The position numbers and the translations under genes were made by a program. The notes below the pieces were generated by a model. That model saw only the letters and a program-made list of their open reading frames with translations, made no database searches and was not told where the DNA came from. Below are positions 7,494-15,857 of a stretch of DNA of 34,650 nucleotides, piece by piece. The DNA is from Solirubrobacteraceae bacterium (GTDB lineage: Bacteria > Actinomycetota > Thermoleophilia > Solirubrobacterales > Solirubrobacteraceae). The stretch covers positions 1 to 34,650 of the forward strand of contig JADGPN010000012.1 of the NCBI GenBank assembly GCA_017882465.1. Direction: 5' to 3'. Numbering within the stretch: the stretch's first letter is position 1; each line of letters starts with the position of its first letter.

Positions 7494-8966
7494 CTACGCG
7501 TACGGCACGAACCCCGGCAGCTCAAAGATCACCCGGGCCCCGCCGGCCGGGGCCCGCTCGACGCGGATCGAGCCTCCGTGGGCCTCGACGATCGCCTTCG
7601 CGATGGCGAGCCCGAGGCCGGCTCCGCCTGCGGAGCGGGCGCGGGCGCGATCGGCGCGATGGAAGCGATCGAACACGAGCTCCCACTCGGCCTCGGGGAT
7701 GCCGGGACCGTCGTCCTCGACGGCGATCTGGAGCCGGTCGCCGTGAGCCTTGGCGACGATCCGCACCAGGCCACCCGGGCGCGTGTGCGCGATGGCGTTC
7801 CGAGCCAGGTTGCGGATCACCTGCGCAGTGCGATCGGGATCCGCCAGGATCGTCCCGTGCGGGAGGGGCCCGAGCTCGAAGTGGCGGTCCGCGGTGGGAA
7901 CGAGCGCGTGGAACAGCTCGAGCAGGAACGGCTCGACATCGATCTCCTCGGGCCGCACCAGGTGGCCCTCATCGGAGCGTGCGAGCAGCAGCAGGTCCTC
8001 GACCAGGCGCTCCATGCGCTCGGTCTCGGTTCGCACCAGGCGGCCGACTCGCTCGACGTCCTCGGCCGTCGGCTGATCCTGGCGGGCCATCACCTCGAGC
8101 TGCCCGCGGATCGCCGTCAGCGGCGTGCGCAGCTCGTGCGAGGCGTCGGCGACGAAGCCGCGCTGGCGCGCAAACGCATCCTCGAGCCGGTCGAGCATGT
8201 GGTCGAAGGAGTCGGCCAGCACTCTCACCTCCCGCGGGGAGCCGTTGATCGCCATCCGGTGTGACAGGTCGCCGGCGTCCACGTCGGCCGCTGTGCGCGC
8301 CATCCGGCGCAACGGGCGGGACACGCCACTGGCCAGCGCATAACCGGCCACCAGCGAAGCGAGCAGCGCGAGCAGACCGGCCAGCAGGAATGTGCGGCTG
8401 ACGCCGTGCTGGGCCCGGCGGACGGCGTCGAGTGACTCCCCGACGCCGACGTCGGCCACCACCCGGCCGCCGCGAATGACCCGCTTCACGAGCAGGCGCA
8501 CGTCGCCGGCGTCGACGAGATCGACGGTGTGGAAGCCGGGCGGCGCCGTGCGCACCCGGGCAGCGGCGGAGCGCTCGCGCTCCTGAGTCGCGCTCGTCTC
8601 GAGCTCGGTCAGCGGATCGTTGGAGATGCCCAGCAGCTCCGGTTCGTTGCTGATCGTCGCGCCGCCGACGACCCGGGCCAGGAACAGCCTGGCGGACGCG
8701 CCGAACGACGGCTGGCGAGCGAGATAGGCCCGCACTTCGGCCTCAACCTGCGCCGGCTTGGTGGCGCTCGCGGGGATGCCGTCGCGGATGAAGGCCGCTG
8801 TGTCCTGCCGCAGGTCCTGATCGATCTCGCCCCTGACCTCGGCGCCCGTCCCGCGGTAGGTGACCACGAACGTCGCCGCGAGCGCGACGGCGACGATGAG
8901 TCCCAGGGCGATCGTCAGCCGCGCTCGGAGCCCGAGGCGCTCACTCAGGGTTCGCAGCCGGGTCAC
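7494..8966 (-). CDS. Membrane sensor histidine kinase (HAMP-HisKA-HATPase)
   Basis: This 490-residue kinase has a cytoplasmic N-terminus, TM1 at about 17-37 (LTIALGLIVAVALAATFVVTY), an outer sensor region of about 150 residues, TM2 at about 192-212, a HAMP domain (SRPLRRMARTAADVDAGDL), a HisKA dimerisation domain with the phospho-acceptor His277 in FVADASHELRTPLTAIRGQ, and an HATPase domain (NLARNAIAHTR, DGPGIP, GLGLAIAKAIVEAHGG). The architecture is that of MprB/TcrY-like actinobacterial OmpR-partner kinases. The GTG start at 8966 overlaps the response regulator stop by 26 bp, so the two are co-transcribed and coupled. The outer domain has no recognisable ligand-binding motif, so the signal is unknown. 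Confidence 0.93.
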   Translation of the reverse strand: MTRLRTLSERLGLRARLTIALGLIVAVALAATFVVTYRGTGAEVRGEIDQDLRQDTAAFIRDGIPASATKPAQVEAEVRAYLARQPSFGASARLFLARVVGGATISNEPELLGISNDPLTELETSATQERERSAAARVRTAPPGFHTVDLVDAGDVRLLVKRVIRGGRVVADVGVGESLDAVRRAQHGVSRTFLLAGLLALLASLVAGYALASGVSRPLRRMARTAADVDAGDLSHRMAINGSPREVRVLADSFDHMLDRLEDAFARQRGFVADASHELRTPLTAIRGQLEVMARQDQPTAEDVERVGRLVRTETERMERLVEDLLLLARSDEGHLVRPEEIDVEPFLLELFHALVPTADRHFELGPLPHGTILADPDRTAQVIRNLARNAIAHTRPGGLVRIVAKAHGDRLQIAVEDDGPGIPEAEWELVFDRFHRADRARARSAGGAGLGLAIAKAIVEAHGGSIRVERAPAGGARVIFELPGFVPYA

Positions 8967-9633
8967 GATCGCGGAGGCGATATCCGACCGATCGGACCGT
9001 CTCGATCGGCGCGGGCCGGTCCGCGCGGGCCAGCTTGCGGCGCAGGTACCCGACGTAGACCTCGACCACATTGGTGCCGGGATCGAAGTCGTAGCCCCAC
9101 ACCGCGCTGAGGATCCGCTCTCGGGTCAGCGCCTGGCCTGGGTGGCGCATGAAGTAGGCGAGAAGCTCGAACTCCCGCGAGGACAGCCGGACCTCCTCTC
9201 CGTCGCGCATCGCCAGCCTGCGGACGAGGTCAAGCTCGATCCCAGCCGCCTGCAGCTTGGTCGCGTCGTGCTGGCCGGGGGTGCGCAGATGCGCTCGCAC
9301 CCGCGCTGCCAGCTCCTCGAATGAGAACGGCTTGACCAGGTAGTCGGTGGCTCCCGCGTCGAGACCGGCCACGCGGTCGTCGATCTCGGCCCGCGCGCTC
9401 AGCACGATCACCGGCAGGGTCGGCTTGCGGCCACGGACCGCGGCGAGGACCTCGAGGCCGTCGCGGCCGGGCAGCATCAGGTCGAGAATGACGAGATCGA
9501 CGGGCTCCTGGAGCGCCCGGCGCTCGCCTTCGATCCCGTCGGGGGCGCACACGACCTCGAACCCCTCGGACTGCAGACCCCGCTGAACGAAGTCGGCGAT
9601 CGCGGGCTCATCTTCGACGACCAGAACTCTCAT
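8941..9633 (-). CDS. OmpR/PhoB family response regulator
   Basis: The 230-residue protein has a receiver domain (VVEDEP, acceptor Asp51 in VILDLMLPG, Lys101 in YLVKPFSFEEL) and a C-terminal winged-helix DNA-binding domain (LSSREFELLAYFMRHPGQALTRERILSAVWGYDF...VEVYVGYLRRKL...IETVRSVGYRL). It is a full-length OmpR-type transcription factor activated by the kinase gene directly downstream. Start ATG 9633 gives the standard MRVLVVEDEP beginning; a long upstream extension of the frame is only chance open sequence across the divergent kinase gene. A -10 box (TACGAT) 11 nt upstream leaves a leader of only about 5 nt. Confidence 0.95.
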   Translation of the reverse strand: MRVLVVEDEPAIADFVQRGLQSEGFEVVCAPDGIEGERRALQEPVDLVILDLMLPGRDGLEVLAAVRGRKPTLPVIVLSARAEIDDRVAGLDAGATDYLVKPFSFEELAARVRAHLRTPGQHDATKLQAAGIELDLVRRLAMRDGEEVRLSSREFELLAYFMRHPGQALTRERILSAVWGYDFDPGTNVVEVYVGYLRRKLARADRPAPIETVRSVGYRLRDRDPAANPE

Positions 9634-9644
9634 GAGTCCGAGGC

Positions 9645-9650
9645 ATCGTA
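9645..9650 (-). promoter_or_regulatory. -10 box (TACGAT) of the two-component operon
   Basis: TACGAT lies 11 nt before the ATG of the response regulator. Transcription would begin about 5 nt before the start codon, leaving no room for a ribosome binding site. Confidence 0.4.
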
Positions 9651-9773
9651 GGGAGTGGCTCCGATGACAGGTCTCTGATGCCGTCCGGCGGAGCGCTCTC
9701 GCCTCCGCTCGGGCTTTCGCGCCCCGAAGAAATCGGTGCATAGGGATGTGTACGACCTCCATGTGCCGCAAAA

Positions 9774-9779
9774 TAGGCT
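9774..9779 (+). promoter_or_regulatory. -10 box (TAGGCT) of the discoidin-kinase gene
   Basis: TAGGCT is followed by 7 nt and then ATG 9787, the exact spacing expected for a leaderless transcript. No Shine-Dalgarno sequence is seen. It is divergent from the two-component promoter about 125 bp away. Confidence 0.5.
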
Positions 9780-9786
9780 GCACCAC

Positions 9787-11295
9787 ATGAGCACGCTCCT
9801 CGGCACGACGCTGAACGGCCGCTACCGGCTGGAGGCGCGGATCGGTTCCGGCGGGATGTCGACCGTCTACCGGGCGCTCGATGAGACGCTTCAGCGCCAG
9901 GTGGCGATCAAGCTGATGAACCGCGAGATCGCCAGCGATTCCGACCAGCTCGAGCGCTTTCGCCGGGAGGCTCGGGCGGTGGCCCAGCTGTCGCATCCGC
10001 ACGTCGTGGGCGTGATCGACGCCGGCGAGGACGAGGGCCGGCCGTACATCGTGTTCGAATACGTCGAGGGAGAGACGCTCAAGGAGCGGATCCGCCGCCT
10101 CGGCCGGCTGCCGATCGCCGAGGCCGTCGCGTACACGATCGAGATCGCGCGCGCGCTGGGCGCCGCGCATGCTCGCCACATCGTGCACCGGGACGTCAAG
10201 CCACAGAACGTGCTGATCGACGAGGAGGGCTCCGCCAAGGTAACGGACTTCGGAATCGCCCGGACGCTCGACGAGGAGGGACTGACGGCGGACGGGCGAG
10301 TGCTCGGGACCACCGACTACGTCTCGCCCGAGCAGGCATTGGGCCAGTACGTCAATGGCCAGTCGGACCTCTACTCGCTCGGCGTGGTGCTGTACGAGAT
10401 GCTGACCGGCGAGGTCCCGTTCAAGGGCGAGAACCAGGTCGCGGTGGCGATGAAGCACGTCCGCGAGGTGCTTCCCGATGTGCAGGCGAAGCGTCCCGAG
10501 CTCTCAGCCGCGCTGGCGGCCGTGGTTGACCGCGCCACCGCCAAGCGCCAGGAGGACCGCTACGCCGACGACGCCGAATTCATCGCTGACCTCGAGGACG
10601 TGCTGGCGATCGAGACCGCGCGCGCCGGAAGCGCGAGCGGTGAAGTCACGACTGTCCTGCGCACGCTGCCGTCCAGCACCCAGCGCCGGGTGCCGTTCCG
10701 GCTCAGGCATCGGGCGCTGACGGTGATCCTGCTCGTGGCGCTGGTGGCGGGATTAGCCGGCGGCGCCGTGTGGCTCGCGACGCGTACGCACCACGGCACC
10801 GGGCACCTGGCCGCGCCGGCGCCCGCCCGGACCGTGGCCGTGAGCCTGTGCCAGACCTGCGCGCACGACTACGACCCGCTGGGCGATCATGTCGAGAACC
10901 CCGGCGGTGTGAACAACGTCGTCGACCGCGACCTCAGCACGTACTGGCAAACCGAGACCTACTACAGCGGCAAGCTGGGCAACAAGCCGGGCGTCGGTGT
11001 CTACCTGGATGCCTCCCCGGGAACGAGGGCGACCAGGATCGAGATCGACACCCCGACTCCCGGCTGGAACGCCGAGATCTACGCCCGGAACACACCGCCC
11101 CCGCGCACCCTGCCCACCGGAGGCTGGCCCGACGGCTGGACCAAGGTCGGCGCTCGGAGCAACGTCGCCGGCAAGTCGTTGGTCGCGCTGAGCACCCGCA
11201 CCAAGTACGACTACTACCTGGTCTGGGTCACCCAGCTTCCGCCGCAGGGCCAGTTCGTCAGGATCTCGGAGCTGACGCTCTACGCGTACTCGTAG
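9787..11295 (+). CDS. Transmembrane Ser/Thr protein kinase with extracellular discoidin-like domain
   Basis: This 502-residue protein has an active-looking Hanks-type kinase domain at about 10-275: glycine loop IGSGGMSTVYRA, Lys42 in VAIK, catalytic HRDVKPQN with Asp136, DFG at 154-156, and GTTDYVSPEQ in the activation segment. A juxtamembrane linker leads to one membrane segment (about 309-331). The outer part (about 350-502) begins with a Cys pair (SLCQTC) and continues with VNNVVDRDLSTYWQTETYYSG, VGVYLDASPGTRATRIEIDTP and FVRISELTLYAYS, the pattern of a galactose-binding/discoidin (F5/8 type C-like) fold. This replaces the PASTA repeats seen in PknB-type kinases. Ligand unknown; a glycan is plausible by fold only. 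Its last codons are antisense to the stop of a dehydrogenase relic, so the C-terminal residues may be of recent origin. Confidence 0.92.
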   Translation: MSTLLGTTLNGRYRLEARIGSGGMSTVYRALDETLQRQVAIKLMNREIASDSDQLERFRREARAVAQLSHPHVVGVIDAGEDEGRPYIVFEYVEGETLKERIRRLGRLPIAEAVAYTIEIARALGAAHARHIVHRDVKPQNVLIDEEGSAKVTDFGIARTLDEEGLTADGRVLGTTDYVSPEQALGQYVNGQSDLYSLGVVLYEMLTGEVPFKGENQVAVAMKHVREVLPDVQAKRPELSAALAAVVDRATAKRQEDRYADDAEFIADLEDVLAIETARAGSASGEVTTVLRTLPSSTQRRVPFRLRHRALTVILLVALVAGLAGGAVWLATRTHHGTGHLAAPAPARTVAVSLCQTCAHDYDPLGDHVENPGGVNNVVDRDLSTYWQTETYYSGKLGNKPGVGVYLDASPGTRATRIEIDTPTPGWNAEIYARNTPPPRTLPTGGWPDGWTKVGARSNVAGKSLVALSTRTKYDYYLVWVTQLPPQGQFVRISELTLYAYS

Positions 11296-11417
11296 AACCC
11301 GCGACCCGACGTACGCCCCAGCCGCCCGGAGGCGACCATGCGCTTGCGCAACGGGGGCGGCGCGTACTCGTCGCGCTTGAATTCCTCGTACAGCGAGTTG
11401 CAGACGTGAGCTTGATC
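11280..11417 (-). pseudogene. 3' relic of a 3-hydroxyacyl-CoA dehydrogenase gene
   Basis: On the minus strand about 45 intact codons end at TAG (11282-11280). They spell AHVCNSLYEEF, DEYAPPPL, RMVASGRLGR and SGRGFYEYA, which is the well-conserved C-terminus of 3-hydroxybutyryl-CoA dehydrogenase/PaaH-type enzymes (pattern LYEEF...YAPPPL..RMV..G.LGRK.GRGFY.Y). No N-terminal Rossmann part, start codon or ribosome binding site exists: upstream (higher coordinates) the homology stops about 40 bp before the ddl stop. It overlaps the kinase 3' end by 16 bp in antisense. One usual Lys (GRKSGRG) reads Thr. This is best read as the tail of a gene deleted or truncated by a rearrangement. Family recognition is from memory of the conserved C-terminal motif. 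Confidence 0.8.
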
Positions 11418-11458
11418 CCCGAAGCAGCACCTATCCGAAGCTCGGCCTATCGGGCGCG

Positions 11459-12460
11459 TCAGTACGCGTGACGGTGATCTTCCTCGAAGCGCTCGAGAGC
11501 AAGGTGTACGAGCAGATCCAGGACCTCGGCGTACGGAAGCCCACTGGCCTCGAACAACTTGCCGAACACGCTCGTGCGGGTGAACCCGGGCATCGTGTTG
11601 AGCTCGTTGACCAGCACCTCATCGCCCTCGACGAAGAAGTCGACCCGTGCCAGCCCGGAGCATCCGGCCCGCTTGAACGTACTCACCGCCAGCGCCCGCA
11701 CGCGCTCGCGAATCGGCTCGGGAATCCGTGCCGGGACCACCAGCTCCATGCCTCCGGCCGCGTACTTGGCCTCGTAGTCGTACCAGCCGCCGGCCGGGCC
11801 GGTCAGCACGATCTCCCCCGGCTGAGAGGCAACCGGGTCGTGGTTGCCGATCACCGAGCACTCGATCTCGAGCCCCGTGGCCCCCGCTTCGACGATCACC
11901 AGCGGGTCGTGCTCGAATGCGGTCGCGAGCGCCGGTCGCAGCTCTCCGGGCTCGAGGACGCGCACGATGCCCACCGAGGAGCCGAGACGGCAGGGCTTGA
12001 CGAAGACCGGTCGCCCGAGCTCGGCCAGCCCGGCCAGGACGAAATCCGGATCGGCGCGCAGCTGCTCCTCGCGCACCGCTCGATAGGCGACCTGGGGGAC
12101 GCCGGCCTGTCCCATCAGGTCCTTGAACAGCACCTTGTCCATGCACAGGGCCGAGGCCAGGACTCCAGCTCCCACGTAGGGGACCTCGAGACACTCCAGC
12201 AGGCCCTGGACCGTTCCGTCCTCTCCGAACGGACCGTGCAGGACCGGAAACACGACCTCGGCGCCGTCGAGGCCTCGCCCGGGCGTAACCGTGATCTCGG
12301 CTCCGTCCCGCCGCCAGACCCCGTCGCGGCCGATCTCGATCGCGAAGGGCCGGTGGCCCGCCGCGGCCAACCCGGCCAGGACCGATGCCGCAGACGCGAG
12401 CGAGACCTCGTGCTCCGATGAGCGCCCTCCACCGAGCACGGCTACGCGCCGGCCGGTCAT
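11459..12460 (-). CDS. ddl: D-alanine--D-alanine ligase
   Basis: The 333-residue ATP-grasp enzyme joins two D-Ala for the peptidoglycan stem peptide. Signature regions are VLGGGRSSEHEVSLASA at the N-terminus, VFPVLHGPFGEDGTVQGLLE, PYVGAGVLASALCMDKVLFK, the ATP-grasp FVKPCRLGSSVGI, GLARVDFFVEGD and the metal-binding VNELNTMPGFTRTSVFGKL. Length is typical (about 310-370). The ATG at 12460 overlaps the pknB stop by 4 bp (ATGA), making ddl the last gene of the growth/division operon. Sequence features that separate Ddl from vancomycin-type D-Ala-D-Lac ligases were not tested in detail, but the context and overall motifs fit ordinary Ddl. Confidence 0.95.
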   Translation of the reverse strand: MTGRRVAVLGGGRSSEHEVSLASAASVLAGLAAAGHRPFAIEIGRDGVWRRDGAEITVTPGRGLDGAEVVFPVLHGPFGEDGTVQGLLECLEVPYVGAGVLASALCMDKVLFKDLMGQAGVPQVAYRAVREEQLRADPDFVLAGLAELGRPVFVKPCRLGSSVGIVRVLEPGELRPALATAFEHDPLVIVEAGATGLEIECSVIGNHDPVASQPGEIVLTGPAGGWYDYEAKYAAGGMELVVPARIPEPIRERVRALAVSTFKRAGCSGLARVDFFVEGDEVLVNELNTMPGFTRTSVFGKLFEASGLPYAEVLDLLVHLALERFEEDHRHAY

Positions 12461-14418
12461 GTGGTGGTCGTCGGAGGCGGCGTCGTTGGCGTGGTGGTGG
12501 TGGTGGTGGTCTGCTTGAAGTGGCCGACGACGATCGTGACCGTGCTGCCCTTCTTGACCGTCTGACCCGAGACCGGACTCTGGGAGAGCACGATGCCGTC
12601 CTCGTTCTGCTTGCTCGTGTCGATCGTCTTCTGCGTGACCTTGAAGCCGGCCCCCGTCAGCGTGCCCGTTGCAGACGCCGCCGTGCTGCCCTTCACATCG
12701 GGCACGGTCGCGGTGCTCGGCGCCGTGGCGATCACGATGTTGACGGTCGAATTCGGCTTCACGTTCGAGCCGCCGCTGGGGCTCTGGCTGATCACGTTGC
12801 CCGGCGTCACAGTGCTCGATTCCTGCGAGGTCGAGGTGACCGTGAACCCGGCGCCCTGCAGCGTCGAGCTCGCCGTGGCTTGGCTCTGACCGGTCACGTC
12901 GGGAACGGGAACGGACGCCGGACCCGAGGAGACGAACAGCGTCACCGAGCTCCCGACCGGGAGCGACTGGCCCGACTGAGGATCAGTGCGGGTAGCGTCG
13001 CCCGGCGGAACCGTCGCAGACGCCTCGGTGATCGTCCGGCCGACCTTCAGGCGCTGCTGCTTGAGCTCCCGCTTGGCCTGCTGCTCGGTCAGCCCGGCGA
13101 CCGACGGTACGCTGACCGAGCCGGGGCCGTTGGACACGGTCAGGCTCACGGTCGAGCCGACGTCGGCCTTGAGGCCGGCGGCCGGATCCTGAGCGATCAC
13201 CGTCCCCGCGGAATGGTTGTCCTGGACGTAGAGCACGGCGATCGAGAAGCCGTCGTTCTGGAGCACGGTGCGCGCATCGTTGAGCGGCAGCGGAACCACG
13301 GTCGGGACGACCGCCTTGGCGGGCCGCGTGAGCAGGTACGCCGCGACGCCGGCGCCGGCCAGCAGCGCCACCGCCAGCGCGATCCACAGCCACGTGCCCC
13401 TCCGCTTTCGGTCCTCGGACACAGGCTCTTCGCCCTCGTCGGGAAGGACCGCGTCCTCGGGCCACGGCTGTGGCGCGGCTTCTGGCACGACCCCGGCGGA
13501 CGCCGCGATGGCCGGGTACTCGGCCGCGACCCCCGCCGCGATCCCGAGCGCCGTCAGCTCGGCGGTCCGCTGACCCTTGGCCCCGGCCACGATCTGAGCC
13601 CGCACCTCCTCGAGCACCGAGATCAGCTGGTCGGCGTCGGCCGGGCGACGGGCGCGATCCTTGTCGAGCGTCCACAGCACGACCCGCTCGAGCTCAGCCG
13701 GCACCGCCGGGGTGATCGCGCTGGGAGGCACCGGCGGCTCGGAGACGTGCTTGAGGGCAATCGTCACGGCTGCCTCGGCATCGAAGGGCACCCGGCCGGT
13801 GAGCAGCTCGTACAGCACCACCCCGATCGAGTACAGGTCCGATCCCGCGCTGACCACGTGGCCCTGGGCCTGCTCCGGGGAGAGATATTGGGCCGTGCCC
13901 ATGATCGACCCCGTCTCGGTCATGTCCGAGGCGCCAGCGCGCGCGATCCCGAAGTCGGTGACCTTGGCGTGATCGCTGTCATCGACGATCACGTTGTGCG
14001 GCTTCAGGTCGCGATGGATGATGCCCCGGCGGTGGGCGAACCGAGCGGCCTTGAGGATCTCCACGGTGATGTCGATCGCCCGTACCGGATCGAGCGGGGC
14101 CTCTTCGCGAATCAGCTGCTTGAGGGTGCGGCCGGGCAGGTACTCCATCGCGATGTAGTACGTCCCGTCGAACTCGCCGCGGTCGTAGACGCTGACGACG
14201 TTGGGGTGCTGCAGCCCCGCCGCCGCCTGGGCCTCCCGGCGGAAGCGCTCCACGAACCCCGCGTCCTCGGCGAAGCGGCGGTGCAGGAGCTTCAGGGCCA
14301 CCTTGCGGCCGAGCTGATGGTCCTCGGCCAGGAACACGTCGGCCATACCCCCCGATCCGAGGCGCGAGAGCACCTTGTAGCGATCGTCGACGAGCGTCCC
14401 GGGAGCGATCTCGGTCAT
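12457..14418 (-). CDS. pknB: Ser/Thr protein kinase with four PASTA repeats
   Basis: This 653-residue receptor kinase has a Hanks-type domain (about 14-275: LGSGGMADVF, Lys43 in VALK, HRDLKPHN with Asp137, DFG 155-157, GTAQYLSPEQ), an intracellular linker, one membrane segment (about 342-364), then four PASTA repeats (about 370-432, 433-501, 502-568, 569-635) and a Thr/Pro tail. PASTA domains bind muropeptides or lipid II and place such kinases at septa and growing poles. It would phosphorylate the FHA proteins and other cell-wall targets and be reversed by PstP, all encoded upstream. Start ATG 14418 overlaps the pbpA stop (ATGA), and its own stop overlaps ddl the same way. A longer open frame upstream is only out-of-frame pbpA sequence. 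In mycobacteria PknB has the same four-PASTA layout. Confidence 0.97.
   Translation of the reverse strand: MTEIAPGTLVDDRYKVLSRLGSGGMADVFLAEDHQLGRKVALKLLHRRFAEDAGFVERFRREAQAAAGLQHPNVVSVYDRGEFDGTYYIAMEYLPGRTLKQLIREEAPLDPVRAIDITVEILKAARFAHRRGIIHRDLKPHNVIVDDSDHAKVTDFGIARAGASDMTETGSIMGTAQYLSPEQAQGHVVSAGSDLYSIGVVLYELLTGRVPFDAEAAVTIALKHVSEPPVPPSAITPAVPAELERVVLWTLDKDRARRPADADQLISVLEEVRAQIVAGAKGQRTAELTALGIAAGVAAEYPAIAASAGVVPEAAPQPWPEDAVLPDEGEEPVSEDRKRRGTWLWIALAVALLAGAGVAAYLLTRPAKAVVPTVVPLPLNDARTVLQNDGFSIAVLYVQDNHSAGTVIAQDPAAGLKADVGSTVSLTVSNGPGSVSVPSVAGLTEQQAKRELKQQRLKVGRTITEASATVPPGDATRTDPQSGQSLPVGSSVTLFVSSGPASVPVPDVTGQSQATASSTLQGAGFTVTSTSQESSTVTPGNVISQSPSGGSNVKPNSTVNIVIATAPSTATVPDVKGSTAASATGTLTGAGFKVTQKTIDTSKQNEDGIVLSQSPVSGQTVKKGSTVTIVVGHFKQTTTTTTTPTTPPPTTTT
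12491..12510 (-). repeat. Trinucleotide tract coding the Thr tail of PknB
   Basis: A pure 20-nt GGT repeat (ACC on the coding strand) encodes part of the threonine-rich C-terminus of PknB. Slippage here would change only the number of Thr residues in the outer tail. Confidence 0.8.
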
Positions 14419-15857
14419 TTGCCCTCCGCCAGCAGCGTCTGCATGACCGCCTTGGCGATCGGGGCGGCGACCGTGCCACCGAAGCCGCCCTGAGTGCGCT
14501 CGACCGTGACCGCGATCGCCACCTGGGGATTCTGTACCGGTGCGAAGGCGATGAACCATGGCTGCGTCACGTTGGCGCCGGCGACCCCGACCGACGCGGT
14601 CCCGGTCTTGCCGGCGACCGTGATCCCGGTCAGGGCGGCGGCGGTCCCGGTGCCCTCCTGGACCACGTGGGTCATCATCTGACCGACGGCCTGTGCGGTC
14701 GACGGCTTCATCACCTGGGCGTAGGTCGAGGGCTTGATCGTTTGGACCGTGCGCCCGTCCTGGTCGACGACGCGGGAGGTGAGGTGCGGGACCATGAGCT
14801 TGCCGTTGTTGGCCACGGCCGAGGCCACCATGGCCATCTGCAGCGGGGTGACCTGGAGTCCACCCTGGCCGATACCGATGCGGCCGATGTCCTCGTTCGG
14901 GCTCCCGGGGGCATATGGACGGCCGTTGGGGGCGTAAGGGCGGCTGGCGTTCAGCTCATCCGGCGGGTAGTCGAGCGGCGGCTTCGAGTAGAAGCCGAAG
15001 CGCCGCATGTAGTCGGTCATCGTCTGGCGCCCGACCGTCTCGGCAACCTGAGCCCAGACGGTGTTGACCGAGAACGTTAGTGCGGTCGTCAGGTCGATGG
15101 TCCCGAAGCTCTGGTTGCCGTCATTGGACAGCGGAACTCCGGAGATCGTCACCGGTGAGTTGCCGTTCACCGTCGAGCTGGGGGTGAACTTGCCGCTGTC
15201 GATCGCCGCCACCGCGGTGAGCACCTTGAACGTCGAGCCCGGCGGGTAGCCGGCCTGGGTCGAGCGGTTGAAGGTCGAGGTGGTCGGGCCGGTCGCATCG
15301 GGCCGGTTGTCGTCATAGCTCGGGAGTGCCGCCATCACCAGCACGGCCCCGGTGCGCGGGTTGAGCGCCACGACCGAGCCCTTGGGGGAGCCGATCTGGG
15401 ACGCCGACTGCAGCTGCGCCGTCGCCACCTGCTGCGCCTTCGGGTCGAGCGTCGTGTCTACGTCGTCACCGACGCGCTGCGAGCCGCCGAGCTGGCCGAA
15501 GACGGAGCCCAGGCCCGTCTGCAGGCCGCGCAGCTCCGGGCCGCGCGAGCGCTCCAGTCCGGCGCTGCGACCGAATTCGACGATCGCATAGCCGACGGGT
15601 TGCGCGAACAGCGAGCGGGTCGGGTAGAAGCGCGTCCAGATCTGCCCCGAGGCGGGCACCGAACGGGCGAGGACCGTTCCGTCGTCGGCGATGATCTGGC
15701 CTCGCTTGATGCGCTGCTCGTCGATCAGCGTACGGCGGTTGAGCTGGTTGTTGTTGAGCGACGATGCCTCGAACACCGTCCAGCGGCTGGTCCAGCCGAT
15801 CAGCAGCGCGAACAGCACCACGATCAGCCCGAACAGGCGAATGATCGGGCCGCTCAT
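14415..15857 (-). CDS. pbpA: Class B penicillin-binding protein (PbpA-type transpeptidase)
   Basis: The 480-residue protein has an uncleaved signal anchor (about 5-22), a short non-penicillin-binding module (IKRGQIIADDGTVLARS, about 50-66), and a transpeptidase domain with active-site Ser208 in PPGSTFK, SVN at 263-265 and KTGTA at 417-421. GIGQGGLQVTPLQMAMV is also typical of the class. It cross-links peptidoglycan outside the membrane, working with the SEDS glycosyltransferase encoded immediately upstream (ATGA overlap). The relatively small N-terminal module matches actinobacterial PbpA rather than FtsI or PBP2 of rods. Beta-lactam target by family. Confidence 0.96.
   Translation of the reverse strand: MSGPIIRLFGLIVVLFALLIGWTSRWTVFEASSLNNNQLNRRTLIDEQRIKRGQIIADDGTVLARSVPASGQIWTRFYPTRSLFAQPVGYAIVEFGRSAGLERSRGPELRGLQTGLGSVFGQLGGSQRVGDDVDTTLDPKAQQVATAQLQSASQIGSPKGSVVALNPRTGAVLVMAALPSYDDNRPDATGPTTSTFNRSTQAGYPPGSTFKVLTAVAAIDSGKFTPSSTVNGNSPVTISGVPLSNDGNQSFGTIDLTTALTFSVNTVWAQVAETVGRQTMTDYMRRFGFYSKPPLDYPPDELNASRPYAPNGRPYAPGSPNEDIGRIGIGQGGLQVTPLQMAMVASAVANNGKLMVPHLTSRVVDQDGRTVQTIKPSTYAQVMKPSTAQAVGQMMTHVVQEGTGTAAALTGITVAGKTGTASVGVAGANVTQPWFIAFAPVQNPQVAIAVTVERTQGGFGGTVAAPIAKAVMQTLLAEGK

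Noticed and set aside
9634-10458. Upstream extension of the response-regulator frame across the divergent kinase gene
   Set aside because: Antisense to the conserved kinase domain; the receiver domain begins exactly at ATG 9633.
12461-12514. Repeated GGT units considered as a CRISPR-like array
   Set aside because: Repeats are simple trinucleotides inside the coding sequence, with no spacers.
12385-14493. Long plus-strand frame opposite pknB
   Set aside because: Antisense shadow; composition dominated by Arg, Gly, Asp and His with no recognisable motif.
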